27,470 bases of DNA from Deinococcus sp. (GTDB taxonomy: Bacteria; Deinococcota; Deinococci; Deinococcales; Deinococcaceae): the NCBI RefSeq assembly GCF_018260405.1, contig NZ_JAGLBG010000031.1:1-27470 (forward strand), read 5' to 3'. Below, one piece after another: positions 7,062 to 16,873 of this stretch (position 1 is the stretch's first letter; every line of letters begins with the position of its first letter). Made by a program: the position numbers and the translations under genes. The notes under the pieces are model-generated. The model was not told where the DNA came from. It worked only from the letters and a program-made list of their open reading frames with translations, and searched no databases.

Positions 7062-9833
7062 TCAGTACCTCCAACTTATAACTGGGTCAGTTGTGGCGGC
7101 GCTAGGTTTGCCGTTCCAGTCAAAGTGGTATGTGAGGTTTGTCTCACCTGCACTGAGATTAGCGCTCAAAGTATTGCGGCCTTCTTTCAAAATGGCCCCC
7201 CCAGGCAGGGGGTCTGTAAGCTGAAAGTCGGGCAGGGCCCTGGGGGTCTTTACCTTGAGCGTGACCACATAACCGTTCTGGACGGCGTACACGGCCTTCT
7301 CGACACTGACCTCGCCCATAGTCAGGCTGGTACGCCGCACTGCTCCGGCGTCGCCTGCCAGCGGAGACAGCGGGAAGTTGACGCTGGTCAGGCCGCGCAG
7401 CATGATGGTTTGCGTACCGCTTAGCCCGCCGTCTTGGGGCAAGTTCAGCGGCGGGTAAGGCACGCTGTTGGGGTCGAGCCGCAGCGCCTGCGTGCCGTAA
7501 GTGACACTCGAGAAGTGGTAGCGGCCTGCCGCGTCTGTCAGGGTGAGACGGCCACCAGCCAGAATCACGCGGGCGTTTTCGAGCGGGGTGTCTTGTCCGG
7601 CGTCGTACAAACCATTGCGGTTACGGTCCACAAAAACGGTTCCGATGATGTCGGCAAGCGGCGCAAACTTATAGAGGTTCAATTTTACGGTTTTTCTGAC
7701 TATGCCGCTGGCAATGGCCTTGGCTGCTCCACCCGCGCCAGTTCCGCTCACCTGGGCTGTATTCAACAGGTCGGTTGTCGTGCTGACCGCCGTTGTTACG
7801 CGCAGGTCGTAGCTGATGACGATAGAGCCGCCTGCCGGAATGGTGCCTGCTTTCCAGTGCAGCACACCGTTCTCGATGGTTGGATCGCCCAGGGCCGCGC
7901 CGCCCAGTTTGCTGGTGGCAGCGATATATTCCAGACCTTTGGCCGGAGTATCGGTCACAATGGCGTCCCCAATGGCGGTGGTGGCCGAGGTATTGGTGAT
8001 CCTGAGCGTGTAGCTCAGGCGGTCACCGTAGGTCACCACTGGCGCTGAAACATCCTTCGTAATAAGCAGGCTGGCGTTCCAGACCGGCGTCTTGACTTCG
8101 TTGCTCTTAATGGGGTCGGTAATTTCAGTCGAGACCATATTAAAGACATTGGTCAGGTTTTCGCCGTCGATGGCCCGGCTGCTGACCCTGGTCACGAAGG
8201 TGAGGGTGCGGGTTTCTCCGGCATTTAATGTTCCCAGATTCCAGGTCAACGATTCTGCGCCAAGAGTGCCGGACCCGACGCCAGCACCAGAAGCGCTGCC
8301 CGGGACGTAGTCGACGTGAGAGGGCACGGGGTCCGTGATAACCACACCGCTTAGCGTGCGCTGATAAGGGTTATGCACACTCAGGCTGTAGGTAATGGTG
8401 TTGCCGACAGCGACGCTGTCTCCGTTGGCGAGCGTCACGGGCTGGCCGTCTACAGTGGTACCAGTGGCGACATATGACTTCTTGAGTTCGGGCAGTCCGT
8501 TCTGAACGTCGCTGATCAGGTCGGTCGTGGCATTGGAAGTGCCGCGTGAACCGGTCACGGTGATCAGGCCCGCTAATGCTCCTGTGCGGTTAGGCGTGTA
8601 GCAGATTCGAACCACCGAAGTTTCGCCGGGATTGAGCAAAAGGGGGAGCGTCAATGGCTGACCACTGGCGTTTTCGATAACGCTGGTCGCGCCGCCCTGG
8701 GGATAGGTCACCGTGATCTGAAAGGTGTCTTTGACATCCCCTGTGTTCTGCAACGTATGGTCATAGCAAACCTGCTGTCCGGTGACAGCGAAAGCCCGAG
8801 TCTGGCTATCGGCTGGCGTGCCTTCCGGAGCGAGCGGCTTTCCGACTGGGCCAATAGCGACGCCTGGGTTGTAATGGACATCGACGGTCGCGCTGCCGCT
8901 GGATGAGGCTCCACCTGTCAGGGCTGTGGCGACATTCAGAATTTTCTTGCCGTCGGCGGGGTCGCTGGCGTGCATGCGGAAGTTGAGGTTCAGCGCCGCT
9001 CCTGCTGCGAGTTCGGACGCCCTCACCCGGATTCCCACGACGCTGGCAGATGGGGAGGTAGTCCAGGTGGTCCCGTCAGTGGTGTACTCGATGGTTCCTG
9101 CCGAAGTGGTGGCGCTGCCGCCCACAAAAGTCAGTCCCTGAGCAGTCTCATCGCTGAGCATATCGGTCAGAATCACTTCGCGGCTGGCATAGCTGCTGCT
9201 GTTGGTGGTCGTGACATGCACCGTGGTATCGGTGCCAGGCTTTATGACTGCTGGGTCAAAACTTTTCTGAACATTCAGACTTGGAGGGGGGTTGACCGCG
9301 ATCCGGGCGCTGGCGGCGCCGCCACAGGAAGCCACCAGGCTAAGAAGGCCCGTCCCCTGCGACCCCTGCGCCGTATCAACTACAGCAATGAGCTTGGCCG
9401 TACCGTCGCTGGGCAAATTGACCTGGCTTAATGGCTGCTCGCCCGGATCTACCTGACCGTTACCGTTGGCATCTACGTAGAGCGACAGCTGCGCGGCGGG
9501 ACTGAGGCCGCCGACGCTTCCTGACACCGCAATACTGCTCGTTTCGTTCCCGGCGTTGGTCAGCGTGTACCGGAAAGTGGCCCGCTCGCCCGCCAGAACA
9601 GTCGCGTCGGTGCTGCCGTTCGGTGTAATGCTCACGGCGCACACGGCCTGAACAGTGGTAATCACAGTATTGCTCATTGCGCTGGTGGGTTCACCGGGAC
9701 GAAGCGGACTAAAAGTCGCCAGGGCCTGATTGGTGATCTGGGTTCCAGCTGGTGTGCTGGCTGCCAGGCCGGTACTGCTGGCCGTCAGTAGACCAGTCAT
9801 AATGCAAAGTTGCTTGAGGGAAGTTCGGGCCAT
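7062..9833 (-). CDS. exported multi-domain DUF11 protein with Cna-B/SdrD-like domain (923 aa)
   Basis: Middle gene of the operon. A signal peptide ends near GLAA (residue about 26). At least three DUF11-type repeats follow, recognised by the pattern GDxxxYxLxxxNxxxxxxxxxxxTDxxPxxxxYxxGS: VGNTITYSLSVHNPYQ with VITDPVPSHVDYVPGS, and YGDRLSYTLRITNTS with VTDTPAKGLEYI. Near residue 730, GTVFVDRNRNGLYDAGQD starts an SdrD-B/Cna-B-like domain (ENARVIL, TDAAGRYHF), which often holds a surface stalk or Ca site. There is no SLH domain, sortase signal or C-terminal transmembrane helix. Start ATG 9831-9833 is chosen because AAGGAGAA lies 6 nt upstream and the signal peptide begins there; the open frame runs 42 codons further back without support. 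It is separated from the 771-aa gene by a terminator hairpin and coupled to the beta-barrel gene. Confidence 0.87.
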   Translation of the reverse strand: MARTSLKQLCIMTGLLTASSTGLAASTPAGTQITNQALATFSPLRPGEPTSAMSNTVITTVQAVCAVSITPNGSTDATVLAGERATFRYTLTNAGNETSSIAVSGSVGGLSPAAQLSLYVDANGNGQVDPGEQPLSQVNLPSDGTAKLIAVVDTAQGSQGTGLLSLVASCGGAASARIAVNPPPSLNVQKSFDPAVIKPGTDTTVHVTTTNSSSYASREVILTDMLSDETAQGLTFVGGSATTSAGTIEYTTDGTTWTTSPSASVVGIRVRASELAAGAALNLNFRMHASDPADGKKILNVATALTGGASSSGSATVDVHYNPGVAIGPVGKPLAPEGTPADSQTRAFAVTGQQVCYDHTLQNTGDVKDTFQITVTYPQGGATSVIENASGQPLTLPLLLNPGETSVVRICYTPNRTGALAGLITVTGSRGTSNATTDLISDVQNGLPELKKSYVATGTTVDGQPVTLANGDSVAVGNTITYSLSVHNPYQRTLSGVVITDPVPSHVDYVPGSASGAGVGSGTLGAESLTWNLGTLNAGETRTLTFVTRVSSRAIDGENLTNVFNMVSTEITDPIKSNEVKTPVWNASLLITKDVSAPVVTYGDRLSYTLRITNTSATTAIGDAIVTDTPAKGLEYIAATSKLGGAALGDPTIENGVLHWKAGTIPAGGSIVISYDLRVTTAVSTTTDLLNTAQVSGTGAGGAAKAIASGIVRKTVKLNLYKFAPLADIIGTVFVDRNRNGLYDAGQDTPLENARVILAGGRLTLTDAAGRYHFSSVTYGTQALRLDPNSVPYPPLNLPQDGGLSGTQTIMLRGLTSVNFPLSPLAGDAGAVRRTSLTMGEVSVEKAVYAVQNGYVVTLKVKTPRALPDFQLTDPLPGGAILKEGRNTLSANLSAGETNLTYHFDWNGKPSAATTDPVISWRY

Positions 9834-9922
9834 GACGGTTCTCCTTGCGGGCCATGAATACACTTCATGGAAGGTGGGGGCGCACTCAAATGTGCGAAAA
9901 ATTAAAATGGAGTCTTTGTTTG

Positions 9923-9960
9923 AAAAAAGGCGCACCTCACCCATAAGTAAGAGGTGCACC
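9923..9960 (-). terminator. intra-operon terminator after the 771-aa gene
   Basis: On the minus strand GGTGCACCTC (9951-9960) pairs with GAGGTGCGCC (9929-9938), and six T follow. It lies 13 bp past the first gene's stop and 90 bp before the next start. It may partly stop transcription and so set a high first-gene to low second-gene ratio. Confidence 0.75.
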
Positions 9961-9972
9961 GAAAGAGGGGGT

Positions 9973-12288
9973 TTACTTGATGGTGACGCTGAAGTCAGCG
10001 GTCAAGGTGGTGCCAGCAGGCAGGGCGTCGGGCAGGCTATTGCTGTCGGTGTCGGGGGCGACGCAGATGACCGTGCCAGCGGCCAGGCCAGCGGCGGGGG
10101 CGGTGGCCGTCCAGTTGCTGCCACCATCAACGCTGTAGATGGTCTTGCTGGGCGCGGGGCTCAGGGCTACGCTGCTGAACAGGGTGTTGGCAGGCACGGT
10201 ATCGCACAGGGCGAAGTTGGCCACAGGGGTGTTGTAGCCGTTCTTCCCGATGATCTTGTAGCTCAGGGTGTCGCCAGGCTTGGCCCCGTTGGCCCCGGTG
10301 GCGGTGTAGCCAGTGGGGTTATCAATGCCGTTGACCGGGTTGCTACCCGCAGCCACGCCCGCCTTGGCGACGAATTTGGCAACAGCGATGCTACCCGCAG
10401 GGGCTACGCGGATAATGTCGTTGGTGTCGGTCATGTTGATGGTGCTGTAGTTGCCGACAGCGGTTTGGCTCACGGTGTAGTCGCCAGCCGGGGCCGCCGT
10501 AGGCACGTCGATCACAGCGTAAACCTTGATTTCTGCGCCGAGAGCCACGACAGGGGTAATGAACTTGTTGTAGTCGGGGCTGTTCGAGTCGCTGCTGACG
10601 CGGGGCAGCAGGGCGCCGTTGGCGTCGTAGTACAGGACAGGCACGGCGACGCCCCCGATCGTAACGCTGCCGCTTAGCGTGAAACTGTCGTTGTACTGAC
10701 CGTTGTTGACCACGTCCATGGGGAACACGGCGGTGCGGTCGGTCTGGTCGGGGCTGTTGTAGCCAGCAGTGGCCGTGGGGCTGGCGGTGGTGCCGGGGTT
10801 GACCGTCTGCACCGGGGCAGGGATGTTGACTGCGCCCTGGGCCGGGGTGGTGTCACCGAACTGCGCGGCGGGCGGCATGATGGTGTTGGTGGTGGTGCTG
10901 TTGGAAACCAGGTCGGCGTCCTTGAGCGAGTCGGCGCCGATCTTCACGGTCACGGGCTGGATAGGGTCGCTGTCGTTGGTGTCGGGGTAGGTGACTTCGG
11001 TGCGGTACACGGCAGTGCTGCCGTTGGGCACCGTCACGGTGGGGTAGAAGGCCGTGGTGGGGTTATTGGGGTCGGTCGAAACCGGGATCACTGCGCCCGT
11101 GAGCGGATCGAGGAAGCGCACGGTCACGCCGGTGGTGCTGTTGGTGAAGGTGCCCGTGGCGGTGTCAAAGGTGTAGGCAGGGTCAGGCGTGCCGTCGGCC
11201 AGTGCGGGGAACAGTTGCACCTTGTCGGTGGCTCCGCCGGTGTTGGTCAGGGTGTTGGTGAACACCACCGTATCGGGGGTGGTGTTGTTGTTATCGGCTT
11301 TGGGGTAAGCGGTTTGCACGTCGCCTGCCACATTGGGCACGATGGGTGTGCCGCCGGGGGTGGGGTCGCTGGCGGGCGCACCGGGGGTGACATAACCGGG
11401 GGTGGGTACCACAGGGGTGTTGTCGCCAGTGGTGCCGGAGGCGAGCGTGGGAACATCAACACTAGTCACCGGGGGAATCTTGGTGGGATCGGTGATGGGG
11501 TTGCCAGCCGAGTCAACAGGGTTGGTGGGGGTGGTGGGGGTGTTGGGGTTGTTGTCGAGCGCGGGGGCGTAAACGGTGACCCTGGTGAACTGGAGGTCGG
11601 TGTCGACCGCCTTGCTGTCCTCGTAAGCGGTGGTGCCGGTGGCGTAACCGTTTCCTGGGGTGACCAGGGGGTCAGTGCCAGCAGTACCCGTCACGCTGCC
11701 TTCGGGCGAAGCACCGAAGACGCTGGTGGGGGTGATCTTGGTGGGGTCGGTGGGCAGGGTGATGACCTGCACGATCTTGACCAGACCTTCGTCGGTGCCG
11801 GTGGTGGCGGGGTTGTCTGCGGCCAAGGTTACGGTGCCGCCAGCGGTGATTTCTGCGCCCAGGTTATTCGTCTTGGTGGAGTCGTAGTAGTAGTACTGCA
11901 CGGTTGCGCCCACAGCGCTTCCGGTGGTATCGGCATTCAGCACCACGTCCAGGGCTACGTTACCGGTGTTGACCACGGAGTACCCGGTGTAGATGCTCTG
12001 ACCAGGAACCGCGCCAGTGGTCACGACGGTGGTGTTGGCAAGCGTGTTGCCGTCGGCGGTGCCATCGGTGTAAGCAATGTCAAAGCTGGGCTTGGGCAGC
12101 ACGGTGGTGTTTACGGTGTTGGAGGTGGCGGTCAGCGGGGCGGTGCTTGCGGGGTTAGCGGGGTCGGTGAAGCTGGCCGAGGCGGTGTTGCTGATGGTGG
12201 TGCCAGCCGTGGTCTGGGTCGTGGCTGCCGAGGCGGCACCTACGGCGAGGGCGGTCATAAGGGCGATTACTTTATGGTTAATTTTCAT
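9973..12288 (-). CDS. exported Thr/Asn/Pro-rich DUF11-like surface protein (771 aa)
   Basis: First gene of the operon. The signal peptide has a basic start (MKINHK), a hydrophobic core and cleavage likely after AASA (residue about 22). The mature N-terminus TTAGTTISNTASASFTD resembles the start of the neighbouring 923-aa protein (STPAGTQITNQALATFS), so the two are related. The middle is low-complexity, rich in Thr, Asn, Pro and Asp. The last 120 residues include a DUF11-type repeat (GDTLSYKIIGKNGY, CDTVPANTLF). Only two Cys appear in the mature protein, both near the end, and could form a disulphide. No SLH, LPxTG or barrel is seen. Start ATG 12286-12288 has AAGGAGAA 6 nt upstream. A terminator directly follows. 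Likely an abundant surface-layer or matrix protein (inference); it is not the Hpi or SlpA type that I would recognise. Confidence 0.85.
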   Translation of the reverse strand: MKINHKVIALMTALAVGAASAATTQTTAGTTISNTASASFTDPANPASTAPLTATSNTVNTTVLPKPSFDIAYTDGTADGNTLANTTVVTTGAVPGQSIYTGYSVVNTGNVALDVVLNADTTGSAVGATVQYYYYDSTKTNNLGAEITAGGTVTLAADNPATTGTDEGLVKIVQVITLPTDPTKITPTSVFGASPEGSVTGTAGTDPLVTPGNGYATGTTAYEDSKAVDTDLQFTRVTVYAPALDNNPNTPTTPTNPVDSAGNPITDPTKIPPVTSVDVPTLASGTTGDNTPVVPTPGYVTPGAPASDPTPGGTPIVPNVAGDVQTAYPKADNNNTTPDTVVFTNTLTNTGGATDKVQLFPALADGTPDPAYTFDTATGTFTNSTTGVTVRFLDPLTGAVIPVSTDPNNPTTAFYPTVTVPNGSTAVYRTEVTYPDTNDSDPIQPVTVKIGADSLKDADLVSNSTTTNTIMPPAAQFGDTTPAQGAVNIPAPVQTVNPGTTASPTATAGYNSPDQTDRTAVFPMDVVNNGQYNDSFTLSGSVTIGGVAVPVLYYDANGALLPRVSSDSNSPDYNKFITPVVALGAEIKVYAVIDVPTAAPAGDYTVSQTAVGNYSTINMTDTNDIIRVAPAGSIAVAKFVAKAGVAAGSNPVNGIDNPTGYTATGANGAKPGDTLSYKIIGKNGYNTPVANFALCDTVPANTLFSSVALSPAPSKTIYSVDGGSNWTATAPAAGLAAGTVICVAPDTDSNSLPDALPAGTTLTADFSVTIK
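11519..11548 (+). other. G-quadruplex-capable tract inside the 771-aa gene
   Basis: Runs of 3, 5, 5 and 4 G are separated by 5, 4 and 4 nt on the plus strand, which is the template strand of the gene. On the coding strand it encodes a Pro/Thr-rich linker, so it may be only a by-product of that composition. Confidence 0.4.
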
Positions 12289-12707
12289 TCTCGTTCTCCT
12301 TGTCTTTCCTGGGCATCTACCAGTCGCGGCTTTGGGCGAGGTATTGAGTAGTTCAAGCGACTAAGAGAAGAATAGACCGCTGTCTCTGACAGCTTGCTTA
12401 CGCAGACGTGCCCCAAATGTAGGGTGTAAACGCTGGCTGGGGCGCAATTTTCGGTATCTCTGGCGACTCGAAAACGCCGTCCCAGAGCCTTTGGAAGCAT
12501 TTCCAGGTGTGTGAAATTTTACACTCATATGCCCATTTGGGCTCAGTGTGGGCCTTGTTGGTTCCTCCCCCCCGAATGGGGGTGCTTGCTTGCCAACACG
12601 TTGAGCATTCTGATGGGCCAGTCAGCTTGAAAGCTGCATGGCATGAGCAGTCAGCGTTACAAACGCCGTTTGCCTAAGGCCTCATGCTGTAGCTCACCGG
12701 AGGGCAT
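12289..12707. promoter_or_regulatory. divergent promoter region between the exported operon and the vWA gene
   Basis: About 420 bp without a gene. It holds a small perfect hairpin CTGTC-AGA-GACAG near 12381-12393, a second GTGTAAA at 12425-12431, the palindrome at 12509-12524 and a CCCCC-GAAT-GGGGG hairpin at 12569-12582. I could not place a -35/-10 pair with good spacing for either gene. Both neighbouring genes use strong Shine-Dalgarno sites, so both mRNAs have leaders, unlike many genes in this window. Confidence 0.5.
12509..12524. promoter_or_regulatory. operator-like palindrome
   Basis: GTGTGAAATTTTACAC reads the same on both strands except at one base pair (7 of 8 positions match). It lies in the divergent region, 221 bp from the 771-aa start and 184 bp from the vWA start. 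The binding factor is unknown. Confidence 0.4.
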
Positions 12708-13919
<1,212 letters not shown>

Positions 13920-13934
13920 ATTTATAGCTGACTA

Positions 13935-13966
13935 CGGCCCCGGTGCGACGTTTCGCCCTGGGCCGT
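13935..13966 (+). terminator. hairpin after the vWA gene, no T-run
   Basis: CGGCCC and GGGCCG flank an 18-20 nt loop. There is no T tail, and the right arm abuts the -10 box of the next gene, so terminator function is doubtful. Confidence 0.3.
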
Positions 13967-13972
13967 TAAACT
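13967..13972 (+). promoter_or_regulatory. -10 box of leaderless promoter for the EamA transporter
   Basis: TAAACT lies 8 nt before ATG 13981. It covers part of the alternative TTG start at 13972, which argues against that start. Confidence 0.5.
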
Positions 13973-13980
13973 TGCAGTCG

Positions 13981-14898
13981 ATGAATTCCCACCTGCGCGG
14001 CCTTGCGCTGCTTGTACTGGTCACGGCCATCTGGGGCAGCACCTTCGCGGTGGTTAAGACCCTGGGCCAGTTGCTTGAACCGTCCGTGCTGATCGCCTGG
14101 CGTTTTCTGATCGGGGCGCTGGCGCTGGTGCCTCTTGTGCTCTGGCCGCGCCCGACCGCTGCCGAGGCCACGCCTCAGCGTGCGCTGGGCAGTCCAGCGC
14201 TGTGGCGCGACGGCTTTATCATCAGCCTGTGGCTCATCGCCGGGTACGGCACCCAGACCGTGGCCCTGCAAACCACCGGAGCGAACCGGGCCGCCTTTTT
14301 TACGGCCCTAAGCGTGGTGCTGGTGCCAGTCTGGTTAGTGGTGGCGCAGCGCCGCAACATGCCGCTGGCACTCTGGCTGGCGTTGCCGCTGGCGGTTACG
14401 GGGCTGGCCCTGCTGTCCTGGGAGGGCGGCAAGCTGGTCGTCGGGGATTTCTGGGCGCTGGCCTGCGCTTTTACCTACGCCGGGTTCATCGTAGCGCTGG
14501 AGCGGCAGGCCCACCGACATCCGCCGTTGGCGTTCACGCTGGCGCAGGTGAGTTGTGTGGCGGCGCTGGCGTGGCTTTGGGCCTTATTCGCTGCGCCGCA
14601 GCACCTGCTTGCGCCGTCAGCTGCGTGGGGGCCACTGCTGTACCTTGGCCTTCTGGCGACCGCTGTGACCACGCTGCTGCAAACGCTGGGGCAGCGTCAC
14701 GTCAGCGCCGCCGAGGCCAGCCTGATCTACGCACTGGAACCAGTAACGGCCACTCTTTTCAGCTACGTCCTGATTCATGAGCAGGTGGGTGTACGCGGGC
14801 TACTGGGCGGCCTGCTGGTAGTGATCGCCACTATTTTCAGCACACGCGGTAATGGAGCGGCGCATCCCGAAACGCCTGCGCCCGCCGCTGAAGACTGA
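13981..14898 (+). CDS. DMT-superfamily transporter, EamA type (305 aa)
   Basis: An inner-membrane drug/metabolite transporter with about ten helices made of two EamA repeats. The first repeat shows the family hallmark AIWGSTFAVVK (about residues 15-25) and AWRFLIGALALVPL. The second starts near residue 150 (GDFWALACAFTYAGFIVALER) and ends with the usual LEPVTATLFSYVLIHEQVG and LLGGLLVVIATI. Family members export amino acids, purines or drugs; the substrate cannot be read from sequence. ATG 13981 is preferred over the in-frame TTG at 13972 because the TTG is inside the TAAACT -10 box. The tail is Ala/Pro-rich and short. It runs convergent to the helicase gene, with a hairpin between them. Confidence 0.9.
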   Translation: MNSHLRGLALLVLVTAIWGSTFAVVKTLGQLLEPSVLIAWRFLIGALALVPLVLWPRPTAAEATPQRALGSPALWRDGFIISLWLIAGYGTQTVALQTTGANRAAFFTALSVVLVPVWLVVAQRRNMPLALWLALPLAVTGLALLSWEGGKLVVGDFWALACAFTYAGFIVALERQAHRHPPLAFTLAQVSCVAALAWLWALFAAPQHLLAPSAAWGPLLYLGLLATAVTTLLQTLGQRHVSAAEASLIYALEPVTATLFSYVLIHEQVGVRGLLGGLLVVIATIFSTRGNGAAHPETPAPAAED

Positions 14899-14998
14899 GG
14901 CTAAAGACTGAAACGGACTGCCGTCTGTTCGGTTGACCACCCACAAGGGCACCGGGTTGCCCACCCCACGTCCGGGAAACCCGTTTGTCTGCTGCCCT

Positions 14999-15025
14999 GG
15001 CCCTGCGCTGCAGCTCTACAGGGCC
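14999..15025. terminator. hairpin in the convergent gap between the transporter and helicase genes
   Basis: GGCCCTG (14999-15005) pairs exactly with CAGGGCC (15019-15025). There is no T-run on either strand, so intrinsic termination is uncertain. Confidence 0.4.
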
Positions 15026-15067
15026 GTAAGAGATGGGCACAAGGCAACTTCTTTATTTACCCGGTCT

Positions 15068-16873
15068 TCAGCGGCGGCCTGTGCGGCGTGGCCCGTTGCC
15101 TTCGGCGCGGCTGCCGGAGCCGGACGACGAACGGCCTCCTGTTCCCTGCTGGCTGCGGCCCTGTCCGTACCCGTCCTGAGCGCGTCCTGCGCGCTGTCCC
15201 GAGCGGCCCCCACTGTCTACGCCATTGCCGGAGCCTACGCCCTGCTTTTCCTGAATGTCCTTGTCGATGCTGTGTTCCTGGGGGGTGCGCGGGGGGTGCA
15301 ACTGCTCGGGTAGGCCGCGCCTCACGGTGGCCCAGCGCCCGCGCTGCTCGGGAATCAGCAGCACCAGATTGCGTCCGCCGCGCCCGGCGCGGGCAGTCCG
15401 GCCCGAACGGTGGACATGATCTTCGGAGGTGGTCGCCACGTCCGCGTGAATAACCAGCCGCACTTCGGGCAAGTCGATGCCGCGCCCGGCGATGTCGGTG
15501 GCGACCAGCACCCGCGCTTTGCCTTCACGCAGCAGGGCCATGACAGCTTCGCGCTTGCGCTGGTCCATGTTGCCTTGCAGGGCCACGACCTGTTCACCGG
15601 GCAGCATCTGTCCCAGGTCGGTGGCGCGTTTTTTCGCCAGCGCCTTGGTGCGGCAGAAGACCACCACGCAGCCGCCGGGTTCCGCTAGCACCTGCCGGAT
15701 TTCGGCGGCGGCGTGCGCCAGCAGCTCAGGGCGGGTGGTATCGGCAGCCACGTGTTCCGCGCGGCCTTCACCGGCAGCGGCCACTTCGCCGGGGGCCAGC
15801 GGGGCCAGCGCGGCGGGCGGCTCGATGTCGATACGGACCGGGTTACGCAGCACGCGGGCCGCGACGCTGCGGACCTCGTTGGGAAAAGTCGCTGAGGCCA
15901 GCGCCACCTGAATGTCGGTCTTGCGGGTGGCGGCCTGCGACCGGGCCTGCCCGACGATCCACTCGACATCTTTCAGGAAGCCCAGTGACAGCAGCTCGTC
16001 GGCCTCGTCCAGCACCACGTACTTGACGTTGGTTAGCGAAAGCTCGCGCTTGTCGATCAGGTCCTTGAGGCGTCCTGGCGTGCCGCTGACCACGCCTTTA
16101 GCCGTCGCCTCCCGCTTGGTTTCGCGGGGCGAGATACCGCCCGTGATGCGCCCGGCGGGCATCCCCAACCCTAGCGCCACGTCACGGATCTGCACGGCCA
16201 GTTCGCGGGTAGGGGAGACGATCAGGACTTCCGGGTTCATACCGCCCGGGGTCTGCATGCCGATGCCACGGGCCACCGCCGGAATCAGGAACGCCAGGGT
16301 CTTGCCGCTGCCGGTGCGGGCCGTAACGACCACGTCGCGCCCGGCCAACAGCTGGGGAATAGCCTGCTCCTGTACGGGCGTCGGCTGGCGCTCGCCCAGC
16401 AGTCTGGGCCACTCGGCTGGCCCGGCGATCTGGACAGCGCTGGCCTGCGCGGGGGCCGAACTGGGCGCAGGCGCGGACGTTTCGGTGCGGCCTGCACCGC
16501 CGCGTGACCCGGAGCGTCCCCGCTGCTGTTCCTGGCGCCCGGTGCGTGGCTGTGCAGCACCACTGTGTGCAGAACCACTTTGTACAGAACCACTCTGGGA
16601 ACGCTCTCCCTGCGAGCGGCCCTGACTGGCAGCGCGGTCTGTGCGGCCACCGCCCTGCTGGTCTCTCGGCTGGCCCCGCCCCGCACCCGCGTTAGCGTTG
16701 CCGACCGGCTCAGAATTCCAGTTGCCGTCGTCGCCAAAAGCCATCCGGGCGGGCGGTGTGCTGGGGCGGGCTGGGCCACGGCCACGCGCCGGGCCGCTTT
16801 GTGAAGTGCGCTGATCCTGCTGACCTGGGCGCTGACGGCCCTGGTCACGGCTTGGTTTTTTGTTGTCTGTCAT
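15068..16873 (-). CDS. DEAD-box ATP-dependent RNA helicase with disordered RG/S-rich tails (601 aa)
   Basis: Unwinds or remodels RNA with ATP, in ribosome assembly, cold adaptation or mRNA decay in this family. All helicase motifs are present: Q-motif PTPVQEQAIP (about 164-173), Walker A ARTGSGKT (185-192), PTRELA (221-226), TPGR (265-268), DEAD (289-292), SAT (327-329), VVFCRTK, ATDIAGRGID and HRSGRTARAG (488-497). Residues 1-150 and 540-601 are low-complexity, rich in Gln, Gly, Ser and Arg. A 5-residue repeat near 90-106 is coded by a 15-bp tandem repeat. The start is ATG 16871-16873 with GGAGG 4 nt upstream; 53 further upstream codons are open but lack support. Upstream, TTGCCG and TACGAT about 16 bp apart (near 16950-16977) could be the promoter. 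The RG-rich tails suggest RNA binding or condensate formation (inference). Confidence 0.93.
   Translation of the reverse strand: MTDNKKPSRDQGRQRPGQQDQRTSQSGPARGRGPARPSTPPARMAFGDDGNWNSEPVGNANAGAGRGQPRDQQGGGRTDRAASQGRSQGERSQSGSVQSGSAHSGAAQPRTGRQEQQRGRSGSRGGAGRTETSAPAPSSAPAQASAVQIAGPAEWPRLLGERQPTPVQEQAIPQLLAGRDVVVTARTGSGKTLAFLIPAVARGIGMQTPGGMNPEVLIVSPTRELAVQIRDVALGLGMPAGRITGGISPRETKREATAKGVVSGTPGRLKDLIDKRELSLTNVKYVVLDEADELLSLGFLKDVEWIVGQARSQAATRKTDIQVALASATFPNEVRSVAARVLRNPVRIDIEPPAALAPLAPGEVAAAGEGRAEHVAADTTRPELLAHAAAEIRQVLAEPGGCVVVFCRTKALAKKRATDLGQMLPGEQVVALQGNMDQRKREAVMALLREGKARVLVATDIAGRGIDLPEVRLVIHADVATTSEDHVHRSGRTARAGRGGRNLVLLIPEQRGRWATVRRGLPEQLHPPRTPQEHSIDKDIQEKQGVGSGNGVDSGGRSGQRAGRAQDGYGQGRSQQGTGGRSSSGSGSRAEGNGPRRTGRR
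16561..16590 (-). repeat. 15-bp tandem repeat inside the helicase gene
   Basis: Two adjacent units, CACTGTGTGCAGAAC (16561-16575) and CACTTTGTACAGAAC (16576-16590), plus a partial third. It is in frame and codes a Ser/Gly-rich pentapeptide repeat. A length change by whole units would keep the frame. Confidence 0.7.

Noticed and set aside
11215..12351. 378-codon Gly-rich open frame on the plus strand
   Set aside because: Antisense shadow of the Thr/Pro-rich 771-aa gene; its Gly/Val composition mirrors those codons.
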